Source: a bacterium
Lineage (GTDB): Bacteria > Thermotogota > Thermotogae > Mesoaciditogales > Mesoaciditogaceae
Assembly: GCA_021800445.1 (NCBI GenBank)
Contig: JAJYYZ010000019.1
Location: 1 to 37,833 of the forward strand
Direction: 5' to 3'
Length of the DNA: 37,833 nt
Shown here piece after piece: positions 32,034-37,833 of the stretch. The number at the start of each line of letters is the position of its first letter. Position 1 is the first letter of the stretch. The notes beneath the pieces are model-generated. The model saw only the letters and a list, made by a program, of their open reading frames with translations, had not been told where the DNA came from and did no database searches. A program made the translations under genes and the position numbers.

Positions 32034-33390
32034 AAAACTTTACGTGTATCTTTACTACTTTTTGACGCCTCTTGTGCTTATAATTTTGTCTAATTTGTCA
32101 ATTCAACCGAGAATTGAATGGATAAATGAATACATTCTCATAGGTGGCGCTAATTTTCTGAGTTTCAAATGGATCAAAGATCACGTGAAATTCTTTAAGA
32201 TACATGAACAGTATTTCTGGACATATGCCGCCACGATATTGCTTGCGGTCGCATTTTTTCCGTTGGGTAATCTTCTTGTCGGCCATTATGGTATACCTGT
32301 TTTCCTTGGTGTAATTCTCGTGGCAGCCTTGATGGGTACCGAAAGCGGCATTGCTTCAGCCATAACGCTTTCAACCGTTGCAGCGGTCATGTCAAATAAC
32401 AGTTTTGATCTTTTCGCGATGTACATCGTAAGTTCAATCACGGCCATATACATGGTGAAAAATTTCAACAAGCGTACCGATATGACGAAAGTTGCGTTTT
32501 ATGGATCCATCGTATCGGTTATCATGTTTTTTGCGATGCACATGGATCTTCAATTTATATCGCAAAGTGGAACCAACATTTTGATCATCGCTTTAAATCC
32601 ATTTATTTCGATGATTTTGGTGCTTGGAGTTATGCCATACGTGGAATACATATCGCGAATATATTCAAATATAGGCTTACTTGAACTTGGAGGTTTAAGT
32701 CACCCACTTTTAAAGGAATTATCAATAGAGGCTCCGGGAACGTATTTTCACAGTGTTGAACTTGCAAATATGTGCGAGATGGCAGCAAGCAGAATAAACG
32801 CAAATTATATCCTCGCAAGAATAGGATCTTATTTTCATGACATAGGAAAGATGAAAAGGCCTGAATTTTTCACTGAAAATCAAAAGGGATTCAATCCTCA
32901 TGATTCAATGACTCCTATCATGAATTACCTTGTGATAATTTCTCATGTTAAGTATGGAGTTAAAATGGCAAAGGAAAAAAGACTCCCTTTGCTTGTAGAA
33001 GACATGATAAGGGAACATCACGGCACAAGAATGGTCTCGTTTTTTTATCAGAAAGCGCTTGCCGAAAATCTTAACGTAAGTCCTGACGATTTTAGGTATC
33101 CAGGCCCGAGACCGCGTACCAAAGAGGCTGGCATCGTAATGCTTGCAGATTCATGCGAGGCCGCCTTCAAATCGATGAAAGAAATAAACCCATCTAAAAT
33201 CCAAAATATAGTCGAAGAAATTGTCAACAGGGTTTACAATGAACGCCAATTGGACGATTCCGGTTTGTCTCTTAAAGATCTTGATGAAATAGCCCAAGAA
33301 TTTTCAAAGATACTTTCTTTGAGAATGAAAACGCGTTTGTCATATCCAAAAAGAGAAGAAATTGAGAAAGTGATAAAAATTGCCAATTAG
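32005..33390 (+). CDS. Membrane HD-domain phosphohydrolase (short PgpH/YqfF-like)
   Basis: This 461-residue protein has a membrane part (one helix at about 15-32 and a cluster of helices from about 70 to 220) followed by a cytosolic HD domain. HSVELANMCEMAA, the metal motif YFHDIGKMKRPEFF, the ISHVKYGVKMA segment and REHHGTRMVSFFY are those of PgpH, which hydrolyses cyclic di-AMP. The usual large extracytoplasmic 7TMR-HDED sensor of about 250 residues is missing here. The gene overlaps phoH by 29 nt (or 11 nt if ATG 32023 is used) and ybeY by 11 nt, the conserved order in many bacteria. Confidence 0.9.
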   Translation: MKFLRKMRSKKLYVYLYYFLTPLVLIILSNLSIQPRIEWINEYILIGGANFLSFKWIKDHVKFFKIHEQYFWTYAATILLAVAFFPLGNLLVGHYGIPVFLGVILVAALMGTESGIASAITLSTVAAVMSNNSFDLFAMYIVSSITAIYMVKNFNKRTDMTKVAFYGSIVSVIMFFAMHMDLQFISQSGTNILIIALNPFISMILVLGVMPYVEYISRIYSNIGLLELGGLSHPLLKELSIEAPGTYFHSVELANMCEMAASRINANYILARIGSYFHDIGKMKRPEFFTENQKGFNPHDSMTPIMNYLVIISHVKYGVKMAKEKRLPLLVEDMIREHHGTRMVSFFYQKALAENLNVSPDDFRYPGPRPRTKEAGIVMLADSCEAAFKSMKEINPSKIQNIVEEIVNRVYNERQLDDSGLSLKDLDEIAQEFSKILSLRMKTRLSYPKREEIEKVIKIAN

Positions 33391-33805
33391 AATTTTCAAC
33401 GATCAAAAAGTCAATTTGAATTTGCCGCTTATAAGCACATTGCTTGAAAAGGTTTTGAATGCAGAAAAAGAAAATGGAATTATCGATCTCATATTCGTCG
33501 ATATGGATGAAATTGTAAGGCTGAATTCTTACAGAAAAAAATCAGGACCTACCGATGTTTTGTCCTTTAATTATGACCAACAAGCATTAAAAGGAGAAGT
33601 TTACGTTTGTCCTGATTACGTTATGGAAAACGCAAAAATATTCAACGTTACTTTTAATCAAGAACTTTTGCGCGTTTGCATTCATGGAATACTCCATGTG
33701 TGCGGATACGATCATGAAAAAGATAAAGCATCCGAAAAGATCATGTTTGAAAAGCAGGAAAACTACCTTTCAGGTTGCGCAGATTTTCTGAACCATATTT
33801 GTTGA
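33380..33805 (+). CDS. ybeY: Endoribonuclease/rRNA maturation factor YbeY
   Basis: This 141-residue zinc protein acts in 16S rRNA maturation and ribosome quality control. The zinc motif HGILHVCGYDHE (HGxLHxxGYDH) and the GPTDVLSFNYD strand are conserved. The start is a TTG at 33380 inside the HD gene. It ends 7 nt from the convergent prenyl synthase gene with no terminator between. Confidence 0.95.
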   Translation: MPIRIFNDQKVNLNLPLISTLLEKVLNAEKENGIIDLIFVDMDEIVRLNSYRKKSGPTDVLSFNYDQQALKGEVYVCPDYVMENAKIFNVTFNQELLRVCIHGILHVCGYDHEKDKASEKIMFEKQENYLSGCADFLNHIC

Positions 33806-33812
33806 ATCAGCC

Positions 33813-34652
33813 TTAAACGAATTTTTTGTTAAAAAGTATCTCCCTAACTTCATCGTAAAGAAATCCTTTGTTTATCCTTGAAAGTATCCTATCTCGAATA
33901 TCTTCCGCAAGTTTTTGAGCCTGTTTGATACCCATTATTTTAACTATCGTTGCCTTATTTTCCTGAAGATCCTTTTTCGGTGTTTTGCCTATTTGCTCGA
34001 AAGTGGCTGTAACATCGAGAATATCATCGCGAATTTGAAAATACGTTCCAAATTCGTACCCTGCTTCTCTGTAAGGCAAAGGATCTGATCCCATCATCAT
34101 AGGACCAAATGAAAAAGAAAAGGCAAAAAGTGCTCCGGTCTTACCCCTATACATCTGTAAGATTTCTGATTTTGAAGGCTCATATCCATTTTTCGACATG
34201 ATGATGTCTCTTGTTTCTCCGTCTACGAGTTCTATAAGTGTTTGCGTAAAAGCCCTTATCACATCGTTGTTTTTTGATTCTGCACAGATATAGCCGGCCA
34301 CTGAAAAAAGCAAATCTCCCGCCATTATGGCTATATCTTCGCCAAAAGCAACATGGTTTGAAGGCCGGCCTCGCCTATAATCATCGTTATCAACGGCTGG
34401 AAGATCATCATGTATGAGGGATCCAGCGTGCATCATCTCGGTTGCGCATGCAACCTTTATGGCAATATTTTCATCAACGTTAAAGTCTTTTGCGCTTGCC
34501 ATTACAAATCTTGGTCTTATCCTTTTACCTGGCAATTTTAACGTGTAAAGTGCGGCAGTTTCAAGTTTTGTAGATAAACCAAGTTGCTTTATCGTGCTTT
34601 CAATGACATCATCAATTTCCTTCGTGACTTCCACCTTCACCTTTCTTTTCAT
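33813..34652 (-). CDS. Polyprenyl (farnesyl/geranylgeranyl) diphosphate synthase
   Basis: This all-helical trans-prenyltransferase of about 279 residues condenses isopentenyl diphosphate with allylic diphosphates. The first aspartate-rich motif is DDLPAVDND with RRGRPSNH after it, and the second is QIRDDILD. Five residues before the first Asp there is Gly (HAGSLIHDD) where farnesyl synthases of this type have Tyr or another bulky residue; a small residue there usually allows longer products, so C20 or longer is possible (inference). The ATG at 34652 has a weak SD; GTG codons a few residues on are alternatives. It overlaps the BFN gene by about 40 nt. Confidence 0.92.
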   Translation of the reverse strand: MKRKVKVEVTKEIDDVIESTIKQLGLSTKLETAALYTLKLPGKRIRPRFVMASAKDFNVDENIAIKVACATEMMHAGSLIHDDLPAVDNDDYRRGRPSNHVAFGEDIAIMAGDLLFSVAGYICAESKNNDVIRAFTQTLIELVDGETRDIIMSKNGYEPSKSEILQMYRGKTGALFAFSFSFGPMMMGSDPLPYREAGYEFGTYFQIRDDILDVTATFEQIGKTPKKDLQENKATIVKIMGIKQAQKLAEDIRDRILSRINKGFLYDEVREILFNKKFV

Positions 34653-35136
34653 TTTCAAAATACTTTCTTATTTGATCTATATCGAGATGTTCTACGAAAT
34701 CTTTGAATTCTCTTTCTTCGGTTTGTTCTGCTTGATCTTCTATTCTTATACCACTTTCCTTTATTATTTCTTCTGTGGTGTAAATGGGCAATGCTTTTTT
34801 TGTGGCCATGATTATCCCGTCTGAAGGTCTGCAATCTATCTCCATGGTTTTATCATCAACTTTCAAAATTAATTTAGCCCTATAGGTATTATCTTCAAGA
34901 GAATCTATGAAAAGTTTTTCCGCAACTCCGTTGAAAGCGCTTATCACGTTGAGAATCAAATCATGTGTTAAAGGTCTTGGAAATTCTGCTTTTTGGATTG
35001 CCAAAGAAAGTGCAAAAGCCTCACATGATCCTATCCATATTGGAAGTACCAAAGGGGAATTTGGAATCTCAAGTATCACAACCGGCGTGTTGTTGCGTTT
35101 ATCAAAAGCAAGTCCTTTAACCTTTACCTCTTTCAA
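34612..35136 (-). CDS. Bifunctional nuclease family protein (DUF151, TM0160-like)
   Basis: This 174-residue protein of the BFN/DUF151 family carries the domain in residues about 1-130 (NTPVVILEIPNSPLVLPIWI, GSCEAFALSLAIQKAEFPRP, DCRPSDGIIMATKKALPIY) and then a charged tail rich in Glu and Lys ending in GEGGSHEGN. Plant BFN members show DNase and RNase activity; the bacterial role is not settled. It starts inside plsC (20-nt overlap) and is tightly coupled to the prenyl synthase. Confidence 0.92.
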   Translation of the reverse strand: MKEVKVKGLAFDKRNNTPVVILEIPNSPLVLPIWIGSCEAFALSLAIQKAEFPRPLTHDLILNVISAFNGVAEKLFIDSLEDNTYRAKLILKVDDKTMEIDCRPSDGIIMATKKALPIYTTEEIIKESGIRIEDQAEQTEEREFKDFVEHLDIDQIRKYFENEKKGEGGSHEGN

Positions 35137-35869
35137 TTAATTCACCTCCTTCGATTTTCTTCAATTCGCCTATCAACATATTCCTTAAAAACTCGGACAG
35201 CATTTTCGAATCCCATTTGTCAAATGTTTCCGGTGTTACAACTGGCATTATCGAAAGATAAATATCCGTTTTCTTTATATACACAGAACCCTTTGGCATG
35301 GATTTTTCAGTTCCAGAAATGGCGATGGGTAAGATAGGTACCTTTGCTTTTGTCACGATTTTCATCGAACCAATTTTAAACTCATGCACTTGACCATCAG
35401 TGCTTCTTGTGCCTTCTGGGAATATAACGATAACCTGTCCTTCCTCTTTCATTTTCCTTATCATGTTGTCTATCGCTACGACCGCATCCCTTGGATTTTC
35501 TCTATCTATGAGTTCACCACCGAGTATCTTTAAAAACTGTCCAACGGTGAAGAATTTCCCGAGTTCTTTTTTTGCTATAAATCCGGCATGAGCATTAACA
35601 TATCCTTGAATTAATGTTATATCGAGCATACTTCTGTGATTGGCGACAATTATGTAAGGACCTTTTTGCGGCTTATTCTCCAAACCTGAAATGTGTACTT
35701 TACTCCCAGGCAGAGAAAAAGACCTTCTTCCCCACCGGCCTACGTGTAATTTTATGTAATTTTCTCTTTCTTCTCCTGTTCTTTTAAGTACACCTCTTAC
35801 AAAAAATGGAGCATAAGCCATATATCCCAGAAAGAATATTCCAGTCAACAAATAACGAAGAATTCCCAA
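35117..35869 (-). CDS. plsC: 1-acyl-sn-glycerol-3-phosphate acyltransferase
   Basis: PlsC makes phosphatidic acid at the membrane by acylating lysophosphatidate. The 250-residue protein has an N-terminal membrane helix (about residues 4-24), the catalytic NHRSMLD (HX4D), the glycerophosphate motif FPEGTRS, and the IPILPIAISGTE strand. TTG start at 35869, 7 nt after AGGGTGA. First gene of the plsC-BFN-prenyl synthase operon and functionally linked with the fab operon. Confidence 0.94.
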   Translation of the reverse strand: MGILRYLLTGIFFLGYMAYAPFFVRGVLKRTGEERENYIKLHVGRWGRRSFSLPGSKVHISGLENKPQKGPYIIVANHRSMLDITLIQGYVNAHAGFIAKKELGKFFTVGQFLKILGGELIDRENPRDAVVAIDNMIRKMKEEGQVIVIFPEGTRSTDGQVHEFKIGSMKIVTKAKVPILPIAISGTEKSMPKGSVYIKKTDIYLSIMPVVTPETFDKWDSKMLSEFLRNMLIGELKKIEGGELIERGKG

Positions 35870-35887
35870 ATTATCTTCACCCTATTA

Positions 35888-35896
35888 ATTATATCA
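35888..35896 (-). promoter_or_regulatory. Extended -10 promoter of plsC
   Basis: On the minus strand TGATATAAT, about 20 nt before the TTG start. The -35 position falls inside the 44-nt hairpin element at 35909-35952 and is not recognisable. Confidence 0.65.
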
Positions 35897-35908
35897 CGTG
35901 CATCTTCA

Positions 35909-35952
35909 GTGACATACTCCCACCACTTCTATAAGTGGTGGGAGTATGTCAC
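35909..35952. repeat. Perfect 44-nt hairpin related to the TnpB element end
   Basis: The arms GTGACATACTCCCACCACTT and AAGTGGTGGGAGTATGTCAC pair over all 20 bp around a 4-nt loop (CTAT). The right arm plus loop matches the right end of the tnpB element (366-393). It therefore looks like a small palindromic derivative of that element rather than a terminator; no T-run follows on either strand. Confidence 0.85.
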
Positions 35953-36172
35953 GGTTATTTCTGCTTACATTTCCGTGGTGAGAATCTCTTATGAAATAAT
36001 ATAAAGGTTTTCCTTCGATAAAAACACCTTATTACGCCGATTTTCCCTAATTTTTGATAATTTGACAGTTTAAATTCGATTTTCTCTTTTTTCATTTGAT
36101 TATCAAATTTTATCTCGCAAAATCGTAGTATAAAAGTAATCCTAACATAAGCAAGATTTAATTTGTTGTTAA
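35953..36172. other. AT-rich non-coding stretch before the second peptide transporter
   Basis: No credible gene is seen here. A 13-nt palindrome TTTGATTATCAAA at 36095-36107 could be a regulator site about 70 nt upstream of the promoter at 36173. The remainder holds only AT-rich sequence without recognisable coding bias. Confidence 0.5.
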
Positions 36173-36201
36173 TTGACTTCTACTTTGTTAAATGTTAAGA
36201 T
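36173..36201 (+). promoter_or_regulatory. Promoter of the leader ORF and second peptide transporter
   Basis: TTGACT (36173-36178), exactly 17 bp, and TAAGAT (36196-36201). Transcription should start near 36208, giving about 28 nt before the leader ATG. Confidence 0.8.
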
Positions 36202-36235
36202 AAACATCAATAAAAAGTAATAAGGTGGTTTTGTC

Positions 36236-36289
36236 ATGATAACAGATAATGTTTTTAAAAAATTTGTGGTGATAAACACGAAGGCCTAA
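36236..36289 (+). CDS. Leader peptide, 17 residues, before the attenuator-like hairpins
   Basis: ATG at 36236 after AAGGTGG opens MITDNVFKKFVVINTKA, a 17-codon frame whose last codons lie in the 5' arm of the first hairpin. A ribosome finishing or stalling here would melt that hairpin. The peptide has no run of a single amino acid as in classical amino-acid attenuators; FKKFVV is the only notable cluster. I recognise no family. Confidence 0.5.
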   Translation: MITDNVFKKFVVINTKA

Positions 36290-36320
36290 TAGAGTGTTTG
36301 ATGATTTGCTCTATTAGGCC
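36283..36320 (+). promoter_or_regulatory. Anti-terminator-like hairpin overlapping the leader stop
   Basis: GGCCTAATAGAG (36283-36294) pairs perfectly with CTCTATTAGGCC (36309-36320) over 12 bp, with a 14-nt loop. The leader's stop codon is in the 5' arm. The 3' arm shares 36316-36320 with the following terminator stem, so both cannot form fully at once. Confidence 0.7.
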
Positions 36321-36349
36321 ATGTCAAATTATAAAGCATGGCTTTTTTT
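36316..36349 (+). terminator. Rho-independent terminator upstream of the second dppB
   Basis: GCCATG (36318-36323) pairs with CATGGC (36337-36342), extendable by two pairs, and seven T follow (36343-36349). It lies 60 nt before the dppB start with no convincing promoter in between, so downstream genes probably need read-through. Confidence 0.8.
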
Positions 36350-36408
36350 ATATGTAGAATATTTTCAAGGTGAGGCGGAAGAAATAAAAAATTAAGGAGG
36401 TGCTAGTA

Positions 36409-37440
36409 TTGCTGAGTTTTGCGGCAAGAAGGATGTTGCTTTTACCTGTTACCATTCTCGGTCTCACTTTGTTGATCTTCCTTTTCATGTCTTTTTTGTC
36501 TCCATATGAACTTCTGGCAACTTACGTAAGCAACCCAAGGCAACTTCAAGGAGGCGCTGCGCAGACTCTCATAAAGCAATATGGTCTTGATCAACCATTT
36601 TATGTTAAATACGTTAAATGGATTGACGAGATTATTCAAGGCAAATTTGGATGGTCCGTAACTCTTAACGAACCCGTTTCCGAGGCCATCATGCAAAGAT
36701 TTCCAGCAACTCTTGAACTTGCCATTTATTCTATCATCCCTATAATATTCATTGGAATATGGCTTGGTGTTACCTCGGCAGTGCATCATAACAGGTTTAT
36801 AGATCAGGCTTTAAGGGTTATCGCGCTTATGGGATATTCAATTCCGTCCTTTGTTTTAGGCCTTGTGATACTTTTCATATTTTACGGTGTGCTTGGATGG
36901 TTGCCTCCAGGTAGATTGGGTATAAGTTTTTCCATGATATACGATTCGGCCGCTTTTCATCACTACACAGGTTTGGTTACCATCGATTCGCTTTTAAATG
37001 GCAGACTTTGGATGTTTTTGGATGCGCTGAAACATCTTGTTGCTCCTATAATGACACTTTCATTCCTTTCATGGGCAGGTCTTTTGAGAATAACCCGTTC
37101 TTCGATGCTTGAATCTTTGGGACAGGATTACGTGAGAACTGCCCGAGCAAAAGGGTTGAGCGAACGTGTCGTGATAAACAAGCATGCAAGAAAAAATGCC
37201 CTAATTCCGGTAACAACAGTTGCGGGTTTGATGTTCATAGGGATATTAGGTGGGGTTGTCATAACCGAAACGATTTTCAACTACCCCGGCATAGGAAGCC
37301 TTATGGCTCAGGCATCAGAGCAACTTGATTATGCGACCGTGTTGGGCGTAACTTTGATTTACGGCCTTGTGACCGTCATAGGTAACTTAGTCGTTGATAT
37401 CTCATACGCTTTGATAGATCCAAGAGTTAGATTGGGCTAA
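36409..37440 (+). CDS. dppB: Second peptide ABC transporter permease (DppB type)
   Basis: This permease has about 343 residues from the TTG at 36409, which is 8 nt after AAGGAGG; a GTG at 36400 would overlap the SD. It has six helices, the soluble segment QTLIKQYGLDQPFYVKYVKW and the EAA loop TARAKGLSERVVINKHARKN, followed by GGVVITETIFNYPGIG. It is distinct from the first DppB (15255-16259). No binding-protein gene precedes it; an ATPase gene follows directly. Confidence 0.93.
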   Translation: MLSFAARRMLLLPVTILGLTLLIFLFMSFLSPYELLATYVSNPRQLQGGAAQTLIKQYGLDQPFYVKYVKWIDEIIQGKFGWSVTLNEPVSEAIMQRFPATLELAIYSIIPIIFIGIWLGVTSAVHHNRFIDQALRVIALMGYSIPSFVLGLVILFIFYGVLGWLPPGRLGISFSMIYDSAAFHHYTGLVTIDSLLNGRLWMFLDALKHLVAPIMTLSFLSWAGLLRITRSSMLESLGQDYVRTARAKGLSERVVINKHARKNALIPVTTVAGLMFIGILGGVVITETIFNYPGIGSLMAQASEQLDYATVLGVTLIYGLVTVIGNLVVDISYALIDPRVRLG

Positions 37441-37461
37441 CTTCGAAAAGTGGTGATGTTT

Positions 37462-37833
37462 ATGCAGAAAGAAATTGAAGACAGCGTTTTGACGGAAGAA
37501 TTGGAGGATCAGAACAATGATCAAAAGACGGATATCCTCTTGGAGGTTAAAAATCTCAAGAAATACTTTCCAATAAAAGCGGGAGTTTTCAGAAGTATCG
37601 TCGGATGGGTGAAGGCCGTCGATGATGTTTCGTTCCACATAAAAAAAGGTGAAACCTTAGGACTTGTGGGAGAGTCCGGATGTGGGAAAACAACGGCCGG
37701 TCAAACTATTTTAAGGCTTATAGAGCCAACGGCCGGTCATGTCTTTTACAATGGCGTTGATCTTTTCAAACTTTCAAGAGGACAAATGAAAAGATACAGG
37801 TCAAAGTTACAGATGATCTTCCAAGATCCTTAC
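37462..37833 (+). CDS. Peptide ABC transporter ATPase (OppF/DppF type), N-terminal part
   Basis: The frame runs off the window. After an acidic N-terminal stretch of about 25 residues it shows LLEVKNLKKYFPIKAGVF, Walker A GESGCGKTT and the Q-loop MIFQDP, as in DppF/OppF. The start is ATG 37462 or the in-frame ATG at 37456. It follows dppB by about 20 nt, so a DppC permease and a DppD ATPase are not in the usual places between them. Confidence 0.9.
   Translation, partial: MQKEIEDSVLTEELEDQNNDQKTDILLEVKNLKKYFPIKAGVFRSIVGWVKAVDDVSFHIKKGETLGLVGESGCGKTTAGQTILRLIEPTAGHVFYNGVDLFKLSRGQMKRYRSKLQMIFQDPY

Noticed and set aside
35909-35952. Reading of the 44-nt palindrome as a simple terminator
   Set aside because: No T-run on either strand, it lies upstream of plsC rather than after a gene, and it matches the tnpB element end.
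1-37833. CRISPR arrays, tRNA and rRNA genes
   Set aside because: I saw no regularly spaced direct repeats, no cloverleaf with a CCA-type 3' end and no rRNA signature, though weak cases could escape reading by eye.

Overview
The window looks like chromosomal DNA of an anaerobic, thermophile-like bacterium, most likely of the Thermotogota (inference from gene content; I could not run a search). The pointers are a FabK-based fatty acid operon, a single-copy DUF151/BFN nuclease next to plsC and a prenyl synthase, ABC transporters for peptides and sugars, a ferredoxin-dependent oxoacid oxidoreductase subunit, a lysine-fermentation dehydrogenase, very tight gene packing with ATGA stop/start overlaps, and frequent TTG starts behind strong Shine-Dalgarno (SD) sites. 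There are no rRNA or tRNA genes and no CRISPR array that I can see.

Layout. 1-420: 3' end of a TnpB gene of an IS200/IS605-type element with its right end. 531-6010 (minus): a complete type II fatty acid synthesis operon, fabF, a divergent DegV/FakB-like gene, fabZ, fabH, fabK, fabD, acpP, read from one extended -10 promoter and closed by a terminator. 6133-8192: a truncated P-loop ORF, an atypical short-chain dehydrogenase, a hexapeptide acyltransferase and a small SPW-repeat membrane protein. 8195-12247 (minus): an MFS exporter, a MagIII-like DNA glycosylase, an RsmC-like methyltransferase and the two ATPases of an ECF vitamin transporter. 12433-17843 (minus): a full oligopeptide ABC transporter operon. 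17950-18250: decayed genes (an IS256-type transposase tail and a probable HD-GYP tail). 18283-20509 (minus): a GntR/YtrA-type repressor, ABC ATPase, ABC permease and YbjQ protein, under a perfect consensus promoter with an operator on its -10. 20529-21090: a transposase remnant and an overlooked 25-codon gene with its own near-consensus promoter, palindrome and hairpins. 21260-25520 (plus): a ROK regulator and a sugar ABC transporter (binding protein and two permeases, no ATPase). 25582-28488 (minus): a PepV-like peptidase, YqeY and 3,5-diaminohexanoate dehydrogenase. 28575-30958: panD (plus), a DMT exporter and an orphan KorA (minus). 31119-33805 (plus): phoH, a short PgpH-like HD phosphohydrolase and ybeY. 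33813-35869 (minus): prenyl synthase, BFN nuclease and plsC. 35909-37833 (plus): a perfect 44-nt hairpin related to the TnpB element end, then a promoter, a 17-codon leader ORF, two mutually exclusive hairpins, and the start of a second peptide transporter operon.

How it fits together: the window combines membrane lipid synthesis (fab, plsC, prenyl synthase) with peptide and sugar uptake and amino-acid fermentation (dpp, pepV, kdd, korA). The most promising undescribed items are the leader-ORF/attenuator-like region before the second peptide transporter (36173-36409), the tiny regulated gene at 20927-21004, the divergent DegV protein inside the fab operon, and two genes whose homology and SD sites point to non-canonical start codons (AUA at 20455, CUG at 31119).
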